Shown here in pieces: positions 23,121-32,651 of a stretch of 64,000 bases of DNA; the stretch's first letter is position 1, and every line of letters starts with the position of its first letter. Under the pieces are notes generated by a model. The model had not been told where the DNA came from. It searched no databases and worked only from the letters and a program-made list of their open reading frames with translations. The DNA lies in the NCBI GenBank assembly GCA_963708165.1, contig OY970187.1, positions 3,596,001-3,660,000 of the forward strand, read 5' to 3'. The position numbers and the translations under genes are program-made. This stretch comes from Rubricoccus sp963708165 (GTDB taxonomy: Bacteria; Bacteroidota; Rhodothermia; Rhodothermales; Rubricoccaceae).

Positions 23121-25626
23121 GGCCGCCGCGGTTGTTGGGGTTGCCGCCGCGCGGTGGGGGCGACGAGGGCGGTGGTGCCGGAGGCGGGCGCGTGACGCGC
23201 TGGCGCGGCTCGTTGTCGCGGTTGAGCAGGTCGTCCGTGCCGATGTCGTCGCGGTCGCGGTCGTCGCGGAGGTCTCGTAGCGCGCCCTGGCGGCGCACCT
23301 GCGGGTCCACGCTCGGGCGCGGCGTGTCGGGCCGCTCGACCTCTGGGAGCTCGCGCTCGCGCGGATCGGCGGGGTCCTCGCCGTAGCCGTCTAGATAGGC
23401 GTCCCAGTCGAACTCGGCCATCGTGGGGTCGTCGATGCGGCCGAAGAGACTGTCTGGGTTGGTCGTCATCCGCTCGCCAAAACCGGGCGCCACGGGGAAG
23501 ACGGCAGGCGGCAAGAGGTCTTGGATGCGCGCAAAGAAGCTGGCCACGACGGGAAGCGCCGTTCGGCTGCCATACCCCGACGAGCCGCGGTTGAAGGTCA
23601 CGCGCTGGTCGTTGTAGCCCACCCAGCCGCCGGTGACGAGGCGCGGGTGCATGAGCATAAACCAGCCGTCCATGTTGTTTTGTGTGGTCCCGGTTTTGCC
23701 CGCGAGGTCGCCAGAGGCGCCGTAGTCGCGCGCTCGGGCGCCAGTTCCGCGCCGCACGACCTCTTGCATCATGCCCGTCAGCACGCGCGCGTCCCGGCGC
23801 GTGAGCACCTGCCGCCCGCCGCCGCCGCCGCGCTCCTCGATCACGCGGCCGCTGGCGCTCTCGATGCGGCGGATAAGGAGAGGATCGCGGCGTACGCCGT
23901 CGCCCGCGATGGTGCCGTAGGCGCCGACCATTTCGAGCACGGTCACGGGACTGGTGCCGAGCGCGAGCGAGGGCACGATGTCCATTTCGCTCTGGATGCC
24001 CATCGCGCGCGCGATCATGGCCAAGCGCGGCGCGCCGATCTCGATGCCGAGCTGCGCCGCGACGGTGTTCTTGGAGTACGCCAGCGCGTCCACCAACCGC
24101 ACGCTGCCGCCAGAGGCTCCGCCGCCTGCGTTGGTGGGTCGCCACGTGCGCCCGCCGCCCATGTCGAGCTCGGGCGCGGTGTCTTCTACCATGTCGTCTG
24201 GCGCGTAGCCGCGCTGGAGCGCACCCGCATAGACGAACGCCTTAAACGTGCTGCCGGGCTGGCGCTTCGCCACGCCTGCGTGGTCGAATGGGTCGGTAAA
24301 GAAGTCCCGGCTGCCCACGTAGGCCTTGACATGGCCCGTGACGGGGTCCATCGCGACGAGCCCGACCTGCAACCGCGTGAGGATCTGCCGGACCGAGTCG
24401 ACCACGGCGCGGTCCTGCCGTACGGCGCGCAAGGCGGCCTCTGGCGTGTCACCCCCAGCGAGCGCGTGGGCATAGAGCGGGGTGCGCCGCAGGTGAACGT
24501 CGAGCGTGCTTCCGGCGTAGCGGGCGCCAGCGGCGCGGGCGACCTGCGGGACGCGCTCGGCGACTGCGGCCTCGGCCTCGCGCTGCATGCCGAGGTCGAG
24601 CGTGGTGCGGATGACCAGGCCATCGCGCTCCACGTCGTAGCCTTTTTCCACGGCCCACGCGTTGAGCCTCTGGCGGACCATCTCGGTAAAGTGCGGCGCC
24701 AGAGACGACTCGCCGGGCTGCGGGCGCAACTCGACTCCCAGCGGCTCGGCCTGCGCCTCGCGGACGGCACCGGGCGAGAGGTCGCCGTTGTCGCCCATGA
24801 GGCGGATCACGAGGTTGCGACGCTCCAGCGCGCGCTCCGGCTGCCGGACGGGGTTGTAGCGGCTGGGGCCTTTGAGCATCGCCACGAATGTGGCGGCCTG
24901 CGCCACGCTGAGCTCGCGCGCGGGCACGCCGAAGTACGTGCGCGCGGCCATCTCGATGCCGTGCGCGTTGTACAGAAACGGAGCCGTGTTGACGTACGCC
25001 TCCAGGATCTCGCGCTTGGTGTTGGTCTTCTCGATCCGGCGCGAGGCCATCGCCTCTTTCAGCTTTCGGTCCACGATGCCGACGTTGCCGATGGCCTCGG
25101 GGAAGAGGTTGCGCGTGAGCTGCTGCGTAATCGTGCTGCCGCCCTGCCGGTCGCCGCGTGTCGTGTAGTACATCGCGCCGACGATGCGGCGTACGTCCAC
25201 GCCGCCGTGCTCGTAGAAGCGCCTGTCCTCGGTCGCGATCAGCGCGTGCGTAAAGTGGAGCGGGACCGAATCCAGCGGCACCCATTCTCGAAAGCGGGGC
25301 TCGAACTGCGTCAGCTTCTCGCCAGAGGCGGCATACACCAGCGTCGGCTGGGCGCGCGTGGCGGCGGTGAGCTGGTACGTGTCGGGCATCGACGCCCGAA
25401 GTGACATCGCGTACACCACGACGGCTACGGTCGCCGTCAGCGCGAGGATGGTGCCCAGAACCGCGAATGCGCCCAGAACGGTGCCGATGCGGCGCCACAG
25501 CGGACGCTCGCTATCGGTCACGCGCCACCAGAAGCGCCGCCAGAGGCCTCGCGGCGGCACCGGCACGTGCCGCGGGATGGGCGCGACGCGCGGCTGCGCA
25601 GGGGTAGACGTGGGGCGGATGAGCAC
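23086..25626 (-). CDS. mrcA: Class A penicillin-binding protein 1A
   Basis: 846 residues, GTG start. A cytosolic N-terminus and one membrane helix (VLGAFAVLGTILALTATVAVVVYAM) precede the GT51 glycosyltransferase (ATEDRRFYEHGGVD, GGSTITQQLTRNLF, RKLKEAMASRRIE), then the transpeptidase: PGSTFKAF (SxxK), SKNT (SxN) and AGKTGTTQN (KTGT). It polymerises and cross-links peptidoglycan in the periplasm. The C-terminus is a long disordered tail rich in Pro, Arg and Asp (VTRPPPAPPPSSPPPRGG), ending MLGIDG. Repeat-encoded residues lie in linkers (GGGASGGSV, YGASGDLAGKTG). Confidence 0.96.
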   Translation of the reverse strand: MLIRPTSTPAQPRVAPIPRHVPVPPRGLWRRFWWRVTDSERPLWRRIGTVLGAFAVLGTILALTATVAVVVYAMSLRASMPDTYQLTAATRAQPTLVYAASGEKLTQFEPRFREWVPLDSVPLHFTHALIATEDRRFYEHGGVDVRRIVGAMYYTTRGDRQGGSTITQQLTRNLFPEAIGNVGIVDRKLKEAMASRRIEKTNTKREILEAYVNTAPFLYNAHGIEMAARTYFGVPARELSVAQAATFVAMLKGPSRYNPVRQPERALERRNLVIRLMGDNGDLSPGAVREAQAEPLGVELRPQPGESSLAPHFTEMVRQRLNAWAVEKGYDVERDGLVIRTTLDLGMQREAEAAVAERVPQVARAAGARYAGSTLDVHLRRTPLYAHALAGGDTPEAALRAVRQDRAVVDSVRQILTRLQVGLVAMDPVTGHVKAYVGSRDFFTDPFDHAGVAKRQPGSTFKAFVYAGALQRGYAPDDMVEDTAPELDMGGGRTWRPTNAGGGASGGSVRLVDALAYSKNTVAAQLGIEIGAPRLAMIARAMGIQSEMDIVPSLALGTSPVTVLEMVGAYGTIAGDGVRRDPLLIRRIESASGRVIEERGGGGGRQVLTRRDARVLTGMMQEVVRRGTGARARDYGASGDLAGKTGTTQNNMDGWFMLMHPRLVTGGWVGYNDQRVTFNRGSSGYGSRTALPVVASFFARIQDLLPPAVFPVAPGFGERMTTNPDSLFGRIDDPTMAEFDWDAYLDGYGEDPADPRERELPEVERPDTPRPSVDPQVRRQGALRDLRDDRDRDDIGTDDLLNRDNEPRQRVTRPPPAPPPSSPPPRGGNPNNRGGLTAEEMLGIDG

Positions 25627-25774
25627 AGGCGGTGCGAACAGGGCGGGAGGGAAGCCCTACCAGTATCGGCACCCAACGCGCCAACCCCAAGCGGCGTGCC
25701 CATGTGCCTCTGGCGCATCGCACCACGTCGCCGAACGTGCCTCTGGCGAGACGATTCCCGCCAGAGGCGTGTGT

Positions 25775-27439
25775 TTAGTCGGCGAGGGCTTGGCCTTGCG
25801 CCTGCGCCCCTTGAGTGCTGGCGAGCGCGCGAGCCGTTTCCAGCAGGCGTACGAACTCCGCGCGGTCGCCGTGCGGGTCCTGGCCGCGGGCAGAGCGCGC
25901 GAGGCCGAGCGCGTGGTCGTAGCTCGCGCCCGGCGCGTAGGCGGTTTGGCGGAGCAGCATCGCGCCCTCGGTTACCGCCGTGGCCCAGCGCATCGCCTCG
26001 CTGGACGCCTTGACCTCGCGCGCGTCTTCCGCCCGCACGACGCGGTCCAGGCGCACGCTCGTGTCCGAGAATGTGCCCGGCCCGGTCGCGGGCTTGTAGC
26101 GGAACTTGACCGTCATCAGCTCGCCTCTGGCGCCAGAGGCCGGGGGTGCGGGCGTGGTGCGTTGGTAGCGCGGCGCGTCGACGCCTGCACCGGAGGGCAC
26201 GGGCTGGCCTGCGGGAACGACTTCGTAGATCGCCGTGACGCTATGGCCTGCACCGAGTTCGCCCGCATCGCGCGTGTCGTCGTTGAACTCCTCGTCGCGC
26301 AAGCGGCGGTTCTCGTAGCCGATGAGCCGGTAGGCCGCGACGTGCGCCGGGTTGAACTCGACCTGCACTTTCACGTCCTTCGCGAGGGCGACGAGCGTGC
26401 CGCCCATCTCGCGCACGAGCACCTTTTCCGCCTCGCGGATGGAGTCGATGTAGGCATAGTTGCCGTTGCCGTGGTCGGCCATCGCTTCCATCTTGGAGTC
26501 CTGCAGGTTGCCGCGCCCAAAGCCGAGCACGCTCAGCATCACGCCAGAGGCGCGCTCTTTTTCGACGAGCCGCTGCATCTCGGCGTCGCTGCTCGTGCCC
26601 ACGTTGAAGTCGCCGTCGGTGGCGAGGACGACGCGGTTGGTGGCGTTGGGGTCGAAGTGCTCGCGAGCGGTCGCGTAGGCGAGGCGCAGGCCAGCACCGC
26701 CCGCGGTCGAGCCTCCCGCCTGGAGCCGGTCGAGCGCGTCCAATATCTGGCCGCGGTCGGATGTGGACGGTAGCACGAGCCCGGCCGAGCCCGCGTACGC
26801 GACGATGGCGACTCGGTCCTGCGGACGCATGTTGTTGGTCAGGAGCGTGAGGCCCTGCTTGAGCAGCCCGAGCTTGTCGGCGGAGTTCATCGAGCCCGAC
26901 GTGTCGAGCAGAAACACGAGGTTGAGCGGCGGCAGGTTCTCGGTCTCCATGCGTTGGGCCTGCATCGACACGCGCACGAGATGGTGCTGAGGCGCCCACG
27001 GCGCGCGCGCGATTTCGGTCTCGACAGCGAACGGATGCCGCGCGCCCGCCTCTGGCGCGGCGAGATCGTACTCGAACGCGTTGACGAATTCCTCGATGCG
27101 GACGGCGTCGGCAGGAGGCAGATACCCGTCGCCCAGCATGCGCCGGACGTTGGCGTAGCTCGCGCGGTCCACGTCGATGGAGAAGGTCGAAAAGGGGGCC
27201 GCCTCTGGCGTGACAAAGCCCGTCTCGTCCAGAGCGGCGTAGTTCTCGCGGTCCGTCGGTGGTGGATCCGCTACCGCCAGAGGCTCCGATTGCGGGCTCA
27301 TGGCAGGGTATGCGCGGTCGGCTTCGGCAAAGATCTCCTGAGCGTCTGAGACAGACGAGTCGGTGCTGCCGCACGCGGCGAGGGTGAGGACAAGCGCGAC
27401 GACGAGCGCCGCGCGAGCGAGGGGGTGGGTGATAGACAT
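25775..27439 (-). CDS. vWA domain lipoprotein (YfbK/DUF3520 type)
   Basis: 554 residues. Lipobox LAAC. N-terminal domain with STFSIDVDRASYANVRRML and PPADAVRIEEFVNAFEYD, a von Willebrand A domain with MIDAS LLDTSGSMNSADKL and ATDGDFNVGTSSDAEM, and a C-terminal DUF3520-like region (AYRLIGYENRRLRDEEFNDDTRDAGELGAGHSVTAIYEVVP). This architecture is common in Bacteroidetes envelope proteins; the binding partner is unknown. It is divergent from the CNNM gene. Confidence 0.92.
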   Translation of the reverse strand: MSITHPLARAALVVALVLTLAACGSTDSSVSDAQEIFAEADRAYPAMSPQSEPLAVADPPPTDRENYAALDETGFVTPEAAPFSTFSIDVDRASYANVRRMLGDGYLPPADAVRIEEFVNAFEYDLAAPEAGARHPFAVETEIARAPWAPQHHLVRVSMQAQRMETENLPPLNLVFLLDTSGSMNSADKLGLLKQGLTLLTNNMRPQDRVAIVAYAGSAGLVLPSTSDRGQILDALDRLQAGGSTAGGAGLRLAYATAREHFDPNATNRVVLATDGDFNVGTSSDAEMQRLVEKERASGVMLSVLGFGRGNLQDSKMEAMADHGNGNYAYIDSIREAEKVLVREMGGTLVALAKDVKVQVEFNPAHVAAYRLIGYENRRLRDEEFNDDTRDAGELGAGHSVTAIYEVVPAGQPVPSGAGVDAPRYQRTTPAPPASGARGELMTVKFRYKPATGPGTFSDTSVRLDRVVRAEDAREVKASSEAMRWATAVTEGAMLLRQTAYAPGASYDHALGLARSARGQDPHGDRAEFVRLLETARALASTQGAQAQGQALAD

Positions 27440-27564
27440 GAAAACAGGGGGTGGGTGAATGGGTCGAGCGCGTGAACACCGGCTCGCCCTTCACCTCAAC
27501 GTCACACGCGGTGTCTTCGCATGCGCCCGCCGATCCTCGCGCCAGAGGCGGGCCATCCCGCGCG

Positions 27565-27572
27565 TATCTTGG
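27565..27572 (+). promoter_or_regulatory. TAnnTTGG -7 element for the CNNM/HlyC gene
   Basis: TATCTTGG, 37 bp before the GTG at 27610. It supports a start downstream of it rather than at the upstream in-frame Met codon (27451), which would leave only 11 bp to the divergent gene. Confidence 0.5.
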
Positions 27573-27609
27573 CGCTGTCGCCGCCTCCTGGCTTTCGCCA
27601 GAGGCGCTT

Positions 27610-29022
27610 GTGCCGCCAGGTCCTCCCGCATTGGACCCCTTTTCTATCTCGCCGGGCACACCGGCCACCCTACTCGCGGCGCTGCCTCTGGCGCTGCTCC
27701 AGGCCGCGCCCGGCGTCACCGGGTTCGTGGTCCAGATCCTTGTTTTCGTGGCGCTGCTCGGGCTCTCGGCGTTGTTCTCCGGGGCGGAGGTGGCGCTGTT
27801 CTCGCTCGCCCCTGGCGACGTGGAGGCGATGCGCGACAAGGGCGAGCCCGCCGCGAGCCGCGTGGTGCGCCTCTTGGACCGGCCGCGGCGCTTGCTCGTC
27901 GCCATCCTGCTGCTCAACACACTCGTCAACGTGGGCGCGGCGATCCTCTCGGCGCAGTTGATGCTCTCGCTCGCGGCCTCGATGGGATGGAGCGAGGTCG
28001 TGGTCTTGATCGTACAGGTGGTGGCGCTAACGTTTGTGCTGCTCGTCACCAGCGAGATCGCGCCCAAGCTCATCGCCAGCCGACGGCCAGAGTGGTTCGC
28101 GACGCGCGTAGGCGGTTTTTTGCTGCCGCTCGTCAAGATCCTGACGCCGGTCGCGGATCTTCTCGCCGCGCTCGCCTCCGTTTTGCAGGCGCGCTTCCGT
28201 GGGCAGTCCGACCCGCTGTCTTCCGAAGACATCAAAAGCATGGCCGACGTCGGCGAGCAGCAGGGCAGTCTGGAAGAAGACGAGCGCGCGCTCATCCACT
28301 CCATCGTGGAGTTTGGCGAGACGACCGTGCGCGAGGTCATGGTGAGCCGCGTGGATGTGCACGCGCTACCCGAGACCGCGACGCTGGAAGAGGCGCTCGA
28401 CGAGATTCGCCAGACGGGCCACTCGCGCTTTCCGCTTTACCGCGAGCACCTGGACCAGATTCTGGGCGTCATCTATGCCAAAGACCTCCTGCCATACCTC
28501 GGGGCCTCTGGCGCCGAGCCGCCAGACTGGGCGACCATCGCGCGCCAGCCGCGCTTTGTGCCCGCGAGCAAGCCTCTGGATGACATGCTGGCCGACTTCC
28601 AGACCTCTAGCACGCACATGGCCGTCGTGGTGGACGAATACGGCGGGACTGCGGGTCTCGTCACACTCGAGGACCTGCTGGAAGAAGTGGTGGGCGAGAT
28701 CCGCGACGAATTGGACGACGCCAACGACGAGACGTTTGTGCGCCCGCTCCCGGGTGCGGGCCCTCACGTTTGGGCCGCCGACGCCCGCGTCGACCTGGAC
28801 GACCTTGCCGACGCGATTGGCCTGGACTTGGACGCGAGCAGCTACGACTTCGAAACCTTAGGAGGCCTCATCCTCCACGCGACCGGCGAGGTGCCCACGC
28901 CCGGCGACGAACTCGACATCGACCGCCTGCGCTTGCGCGTCGAGGGCGTCGAAGAAAACCGCATCCGCGAAGTCCGCGTCGAGGTGCTCCCGCCGCCGTT
29001 GCCCGAGAACGGCGAGCTGTAG
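27610..29022 (+). CDS. CNNM/CorC (HlyC, GldE-like) transmembrane protein
   Basis: 470 residues from a GTG start; a TTG seven codons later is an alternative. DUF21 membrane domain (FVALLGLSALFSGAEVALFSL, LLVAILLLNTLVNVGAAIL, LTFVLLVTSEIAPKLIA), then a CBS pair (FGETTVREVMVSRVDVHALP, FPLYREHLDQILGVIYAKDLLPYL, MAVVVDEYGGTAGLVTLEDLLEEVVGEIRDE) and a C-terminal CorC/HlyC domain. Family members include Mg2+/Co2+ transporters and the Bacteroidetes protein GldE. A GAGG from the repeat lies 5 bp before the GTG. The stop is TAG-CCTCTGGCG, part of a full palindrome. Confidence 0.93.
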   Translation: MPPGPPALDPFSISPGTPATLLAALPLALLQAAPGVTGFVVQILVFVALLGLSALFSGAEVALFSLAPGDVEAMRDKGEPAASRVVRLLDRPRRLLVAILLLNTLVNVGAAILSAQLMLSLAASMGWSEVVVLIVQVVALTFVLLVTSEIAPKLIASRRPEWFATRVGGFLLPLVKILTPVADLLAALASVLQARFRGQSDPLSSEDIKSMADVGEQQGSLEEDERALIHSIVEFGETTVREVMVSRVDVHALPETATLEEALDEIRQTGHSRFPLYREHLDQILGVIYAKDLLPYLGASGAEPPDWATIARQPRFVPASKPLDDMLADFQTSSTHMAVVVDEYGGTAGLVTLEDLLEEVVGEIRDELDDANDETFVRPLPGAGPHVWAADARVDLDDLADAIGLDLDASSYDFETLGGLILHATGEVPTPGDELDIDRLRLRVEGVEENRIREVRVEVLPPPLPENGEL

Positions 29023-29054
29023 CCTCTGGCGCCAGAGGCTCCCCCACTCGAATC

Positions 29055-29933
29055 ATGCTCGCACGCGCCGCTGCTCTCGCTCTGCTGCTCTCCGGTTGCG
29101 GTCCCAGCACCACGCCAGAGGCTCCCGCGGCCCCATCGCACAGCACCCTCGCCTCTGGCGCGATGCCCGCCGACACCGTTCGCGCCGATTGGGGCGTGCA
29201 CTTCGCGGACGCAGGCGCCAGAGGCACGTTCGTGATGATGGAGGCAGGCCGCGTCTCGCGCTACGACGCTCAGCGCGCCGCCGAGCGGTTCACGCCGGCC
29301 TCCACGTCCAAGGTGTTCAACGCGCTCGTGTTTCTGGACCAGGGCGTCGTCGCAGGTCCCGACGAGCCTCTGGCGTGGGACGGCGTAGAGCGAAGGCTGG
29401 CGGCTTGGAACCGGGATCAGTCGCTGCGGAGCGCTCTGGAAGTGTCCGCCATCTGGTACTTCCAGCACGCCGCCCGCGAGGTTGGGCAGAGCGGCTACGA
29501 CGACGTGTTCGCGCGGCAGCGCTACGGCAACTCCGTTATGGGCGAGCCGCTTGACATGGCGTGGCTCAACGGCACGCTCCAGATCTCCGCCGACGAGCAA
29601 CTCGCATTCATGGACGGTCTCCGGCGTGGCACGCTCGGCTTCTCGCCAGAGGCCCAGGCGACCGTCCGCAGCATCCTGCCCGAACTCGCCTCTGGCGACG
29701 GCTGGCGCCTGCTCGCCAAAACAGGCTGGGGCATCCACGACGCTCGGCCGGACATCGCTCGGCAACCCGGCATCGGCTGGCTCGTGGGCTGGGTGGAGCG
29801 GCCCGCCGCCAGAGGCGGCGACGTGGTCTTCGCCATGAACGCCGTCGCGGAGACCGACGGCTCGTTCGACATCGGGCCGGGCCGGCTGCGCATCGTCCGC
29901 TCAATTCTGGACGCCGAGGGCATCACGCGCTGA
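29055..29933 (+). CDS. Class D (OXA-type) beta-lactamase lipoprotein
   Basis: 292 residues. Lipobox LLSGC, then a repeat-encoded linker (TTPEAPAAP, TLASGAMPAD). Class D motifs are all present: S83-TS-K86 (PASTSKVFNALVFLD), S131-AI, Y157GN and K222TG. The stretch MAWLNGTLQISADEQLAFM matches the OXA WL..LQIS region. The enzyme should hydrolyse beta-lactams using a carbamylated Lys86 and would act at a membrane in the periplasm. It follows the CNNM gene by 33 bp. No mobile element is nearby, so it appears to be a resident chromosomal gene. Confidence 0.93.
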   Translation: MLARAAALALLLSGCGPSTTPEAPAAPSHSTLASGAMPADTVRADWGVHFADAGARGTFVMMEAGRVSRYDAQRAAERFTPASTSKVFNALVFLDQGVVAGPDEPLAWDGVERRLAAWNRDQSLRSALEVSAIWYFQHAAREVGQSGYDDVFARQRYGNSVMGEPLDMAWLNGTLQISADEQLAFMDGLRRGTLGFSPEAQATVRSILPELASGDGWRLLAKTGWGIHDARPDIARQPGIGWLVGWVERPAARGGDVVFAMNAVAETDGSFDIGPGRLRIVRSILDAEGITR

Positions 29934-29987
29934 GCCTCTGGCGACGACCTCGCGGTAGGCGCACACCGCTGATGCGTCCGCACAGGT

Positions 29988-30004
29988 CGGCTGCATAGCA
30001 GCCG
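29988..30004 (+). terminator. Hairpin after the beta-lactamase gene
   Basis: CGGCTGC-ATA-GCAGCCG, a perfect 7-bp stem 54 bp after the stop. No U-tract. The remaining 150 bp to the transporter hold repeat half-sites and a promoter candidate. Confidence 0.4.
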
Positions 30005-30120
30005 CTGGCGCCAGAGGCGCTCGCCTGCGCACGCGGACCGCGTGGGGCACACACAGCCCGAAGGTCCGGAGCGAAACGCAGCCTCTGCCAGAGGCCTCTG
30101 GCGAAGCGGAGCGCGCGTGG

Positions 30121-30128
30121 TAGCTTCA
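30121..30128 (+). promoter_or_regulatory. -7 element for the sodium-dependent transporter operon
   Basis: TAGCTTCA, 25 bp before the GTG at 30154, matching the TAnnTTnn pattern seen upstream of other genes here. Confidence 0.45.
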
Positions 30129-30153
30129 CGCTCTCCCAACACCCCGGTACCTC

Positions 30154-31770
30154 GTGGCAGATTCCACGCCTGACACCGCCTCGCGCGGCGCCTGGAAATC
30201 GAAACTCGGCTTCGTCCTTGCCGCCAGCGGCTCGGCGATCGGGCTCGGCAACATCGTTTTCTTCGCCTCCAACGCCTACCAGTACGGCGGCGGCGCGTTC
30301 TACCTCCCGTACTTCATCGCGCTCTTCGTCCTGGGCATCCCGGTGATGATCATGGAGTTCAGCCTGGGCACGATGACGGGCCGCTCGCTGCCTCTGGCGC
30401 TGCAAAAGATGGCGGGCAAGAAAGGCGAGTTCGTGGGCTGGTGGAGTCTCGCGAGCGCCCTCACGATCACGATGTACTACATCACGATCCTGGGCTGGGC
30501 GCTGTCGATGCTTGTCGGTGCTTTCGGGAGCCTGCTGGAGCCGGGCGCGAGCGCACCGTTTGCGCCGTTTGCCGAGCCCAGCGCAGGGCCCAGCGCGATC
30601 GCGTGGTTCTTCGGCATGGTGGCTACGTGGTGGCCCATGCTGGCCGTGCTCGCCATCTGGACCATGACCATCCTCGCGCTCTGGCGGGGGACGGAGACGA
30701 TCGAGAAAGCGGTTCGAGTGTTCGTGCCGCTGATGTGGGTCTTCATGATCGTGCTCATCGTGCGCGGCCTCACGCTCGACGGCGGGACAGACGGCGTGCT
30801 CTACCTCTTCACGCCTAACACGGACGGCATCACCGACATCAAGGTGTGGCAGGGCGCGTTCGCGCAGATGTTCTTCTCGCTCTCGCTGGGGTTGGGCACC
30901 ATGACGGCTTACGCGAGCTACCTGCCCAAGAACGCGGACAACGTCAACAACTCGCTGCTGGTCAGCTTTCTCAACTGCGGGTTCGAGTACATCGCCGGCG
31001 TTGCCATTTTCGCGATGCTGTTCGTCTACGCTCTCAACCCAGCGGGCACGACGCTCTCGCTTTCGTTCTTCGCCGTCCCACAGGGCATTGCGGACTTCCC
31101 GTCGTACGTCAAGTTCTTCGGTGTCTTTTTCTTCCTGCTCCTCGTCGTGGCAGGGCTTACGAGCGCCGTCTCGCTCGTGGAAGGCATGGCGAGTGCGCTC
31201 ATCGACAAGCTGGGCATCAGCCGCGCCAAGGCACTTACGATGGTGCTCGTGCCCGGCATCGCAGGCTCGCTGATGTACGCCATCCCGACGATCATCGACC
31301 CCGGCCTGACAGGCAACGGCACGCTAGGCCTCTCGCTGCTCGACATCGTGGACAACTGGGCGTTCCGCTACAGCCTGCTGACGGTCGGCTTGCTGGAATG
31401 CCTGCTCGTCGGCTGGGTGCTGGGCGCGCACAAGCTGCGCGCGGCCGTCAACGTGCACACCAAGTTTAAGCTCGGCCCGTGGTTCGACTGGATGATCAAA
31501 GTGGTGATCCCTGCCGTCCTCGCCTTCGTCCTGATCGGCACGCTCTTGCAGGACTTCACGCAGTCTGGCGGCAAGTTTGCCGCGGATGGTGGCCTTTACG
31601 GCTCCGGCTACGACATGCCGGGCTACGAATGGATGCCTTCGGTCATTCCTGTCGTCTGGCTGGTGTTCACGCTCGCTCTCGCCGCGTTTCTGACCACGCG
31701 CCGCACGCACGATGCGCCCTCACACAGCGCCGGCGACCCGACTCTCACCGCCGTCGATACCCAGGCCTGA
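30154..31770 (+). CDS. Sodium-dependent transporter (SNF/NSS family)
   Basis: 538 residues, GTG start. The first helix has the NSS signature GFVLAASGSAIGLGNIVFFASNAYQYGGGAFYLPY, holding the unwound sodium- and substrate-binding segment. About 11-12 hydrophobic helices follow (for example GLGTMTAYASYLPKNADNVNNSLLV and FFVFFFLLLVVAGLTSAVSLVEG-like). It imports an amino acid or similar solute with Na+ across the inner membrane; the substrate is not readable. It is first of three tightly spaced genes: the TGA overlaps the ATG of the next one. Confidence 0.94.
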   Translation: MADSTPDTASRGAWKSKLGFVLAASGSAIGLGNIVFFASNAYQYGGGAFYLPYFIALFVLGIPVMIMEFSLGTMTGRSLPLALQKMAGKKGEFVGWWSLASALTITMYYITILGWALSMLVGAFGSLLEPGASAPFAPFAEPSAGPSAIAWFFGMVATWWPMLAVLAIWTMTILALWRGTETIEKAVRVFVPLMWVFMIVLIVRGLTLDGGTDGVLYLFTPNTDGITDIKVWQGAFAQMFFSLSLGLGTMTAYASYLPKNADNVNNSLLVSFLNCGFEYIAGVAIFAMLFVYALNPAGTTLSLSFFAVPQGIADFPSYVKFFGVFFFLLLVVAGLTSAVSLVEGMASALIDKLGISRAKALTMVLVPGIAGSLMYAIPTIIDPGLTGNGTLGLSLLDIVDNWAFRYSLLTVGLLECLLVGWVLGAHKLRAAVNVHTKFKLGPWFDWMIKVVIPAVLAFVLIGTLLQDFTQSGGKFAADGGLYGSGYDMPGYEWMPSVIPVVWLVFTLALAAFLTTRRTHDAPSHSAGDPTLTAVDTQA

Positions 31771-32177
31771 TGCGCACGCTCCTTTTCCTCGTCGCCCTCG
31801 CGTTCGCCTCTGGCGCCAGAGGCCAGATCAACGTCTCGCCCGAGATCATCGTCCGCGGCGAGCCTGTGACTGTCACGTTCGGTGAGCCCACAGATTCGCT
31901 GCTCGTCACCTACCGGCCCAACAGCGGGATCGCCTACGAAGAGGTCGTGCTGGCCTCTGGCGGAACCGCAACGTGGACGCCCAGCCGCGCGGGTGTCGTG
32001 GCGCTTGCGACGCCTGCAGGCGCGTCGCAAAACGTGTCGGTGCGCTTTGACAGGACGCCCATGAGCGGGCTCATCATCCTCATCCTGGCAGGCATCGTGC
32101 TCTTCGGCGGTGCAGGGTTCGCCATGCGCGCCCTCCTGAGCGACGACACGCCGACCGACCTCCCGCTCGACACGTGA
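31770..32177 (+). CDS. Small exported single-anchor protein
   Basis: 135 residues. Signal peptide MRTLLFLVALAFASGARGQ (the cleavage region is encoded by a repeat palindrome), an Ig-like beta domain (SPEIIVRGEPVTVTFGEPTDSLLVTYRPNSGIAYEEVVLASGGTATWTPSRAG) and a C-terminal membrane helix (GLIILILAGIVLFGGAGFAM) with a short acidic tail. It overlaps the transporter stop (TGATG) and the next start (GTGA), so the three are co-translated. It is possibly an accessory of the transporter; this is inference from position only. Confidence 0.75.
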   Translation: MRTLLFLVALAFASGARGQINVSPEIIVRGEPVTVTFGEPTDSLLVTYRPNSGIAYEEVVLASGGTATWTPSRAGVVALATPAGASQNVSVRFDRTPMSGLIILILAGIVLFGGAGFAMRALLSDDTPTDLPLDT

Positions 32178-32605
32178 GGCCTCTGGCGATGGCGCTCCTG
32201 GCTGCGGCGCCTCTGGCGCTGAGCATCAGTGCCGGTGCGCAGTCGCTTGCGGTAGACCTGGGCTACCGCCTGCCCGATGACCTCGCGCCAGAGGCCGGCG
32301 GCGAGTTTCTGGCGCCGCTCGACACGCTGGACCAGGCGGCGACCGACCGCTGGATTGCCCGCGACAAGGCCTACCACGTTGGCGTCTCGTTTGGTCTCGC
32401 GCTCGGGGCGCACGTCGCGCTCACCGAAGGCATGGGCATGGAGCCCGAGCTGGCCGCGCCTCTGGCGGGTGGCATGGCGCTGAGCGTGGGCCTCGCGAAG
32501 GAGCTGCTGGACTCGCGCCGCGCCTACAAGCCGCTTTTTTCGTGGCGCGACCTCGCGGCCGACGCGGTGGGTGTGGCGCTCGGGTTGGCCGTTTCTCGGC
32601 TCTAG
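32174..32605 (+). CDS. YfiM/DUF2279-like periplasmic or membrane protein
   Basis: 143 residues, GTG start overlapping the previous stop by 4 bp. Signal peptide ending SISAGAQS. The core WIARDKAYHVGVSFGLALGAHV and ALSVGLAKELLDSRRAYKPLFSWRDLAADAVGVALG matches the YfiM/DUF2279 pattern (DK-xxH, KE, DLxADAxG). Function of the family is unknown. Its N-terminus has two PLA units encoded by the repeat. Confidence 0.78.
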   Translation: MRPLAMALLAAAPLALSISAGAQSLAVDLGYRLPDDLAPEAGGEFLAPLDTLDQAATDRWIARDKAYHVGVSFGLALGAHVALTEGMGMEPELAAPLAGGMALSVGLAKELLDSRRAYKPLFSWRDLAADAVGVALGLAVSRL

Positions 32606-32651
32606 ATCAACGGTGACTGGGTTGCGCCAGAGGCCTCTGGCGCCAGAGGCT

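Noticed and set aside
29934..30153. Small ORFs in the gap before the sodium transporter
   Set aside because: Every reading is made of translated repeat half-sites without a plausible start or conserved feature.
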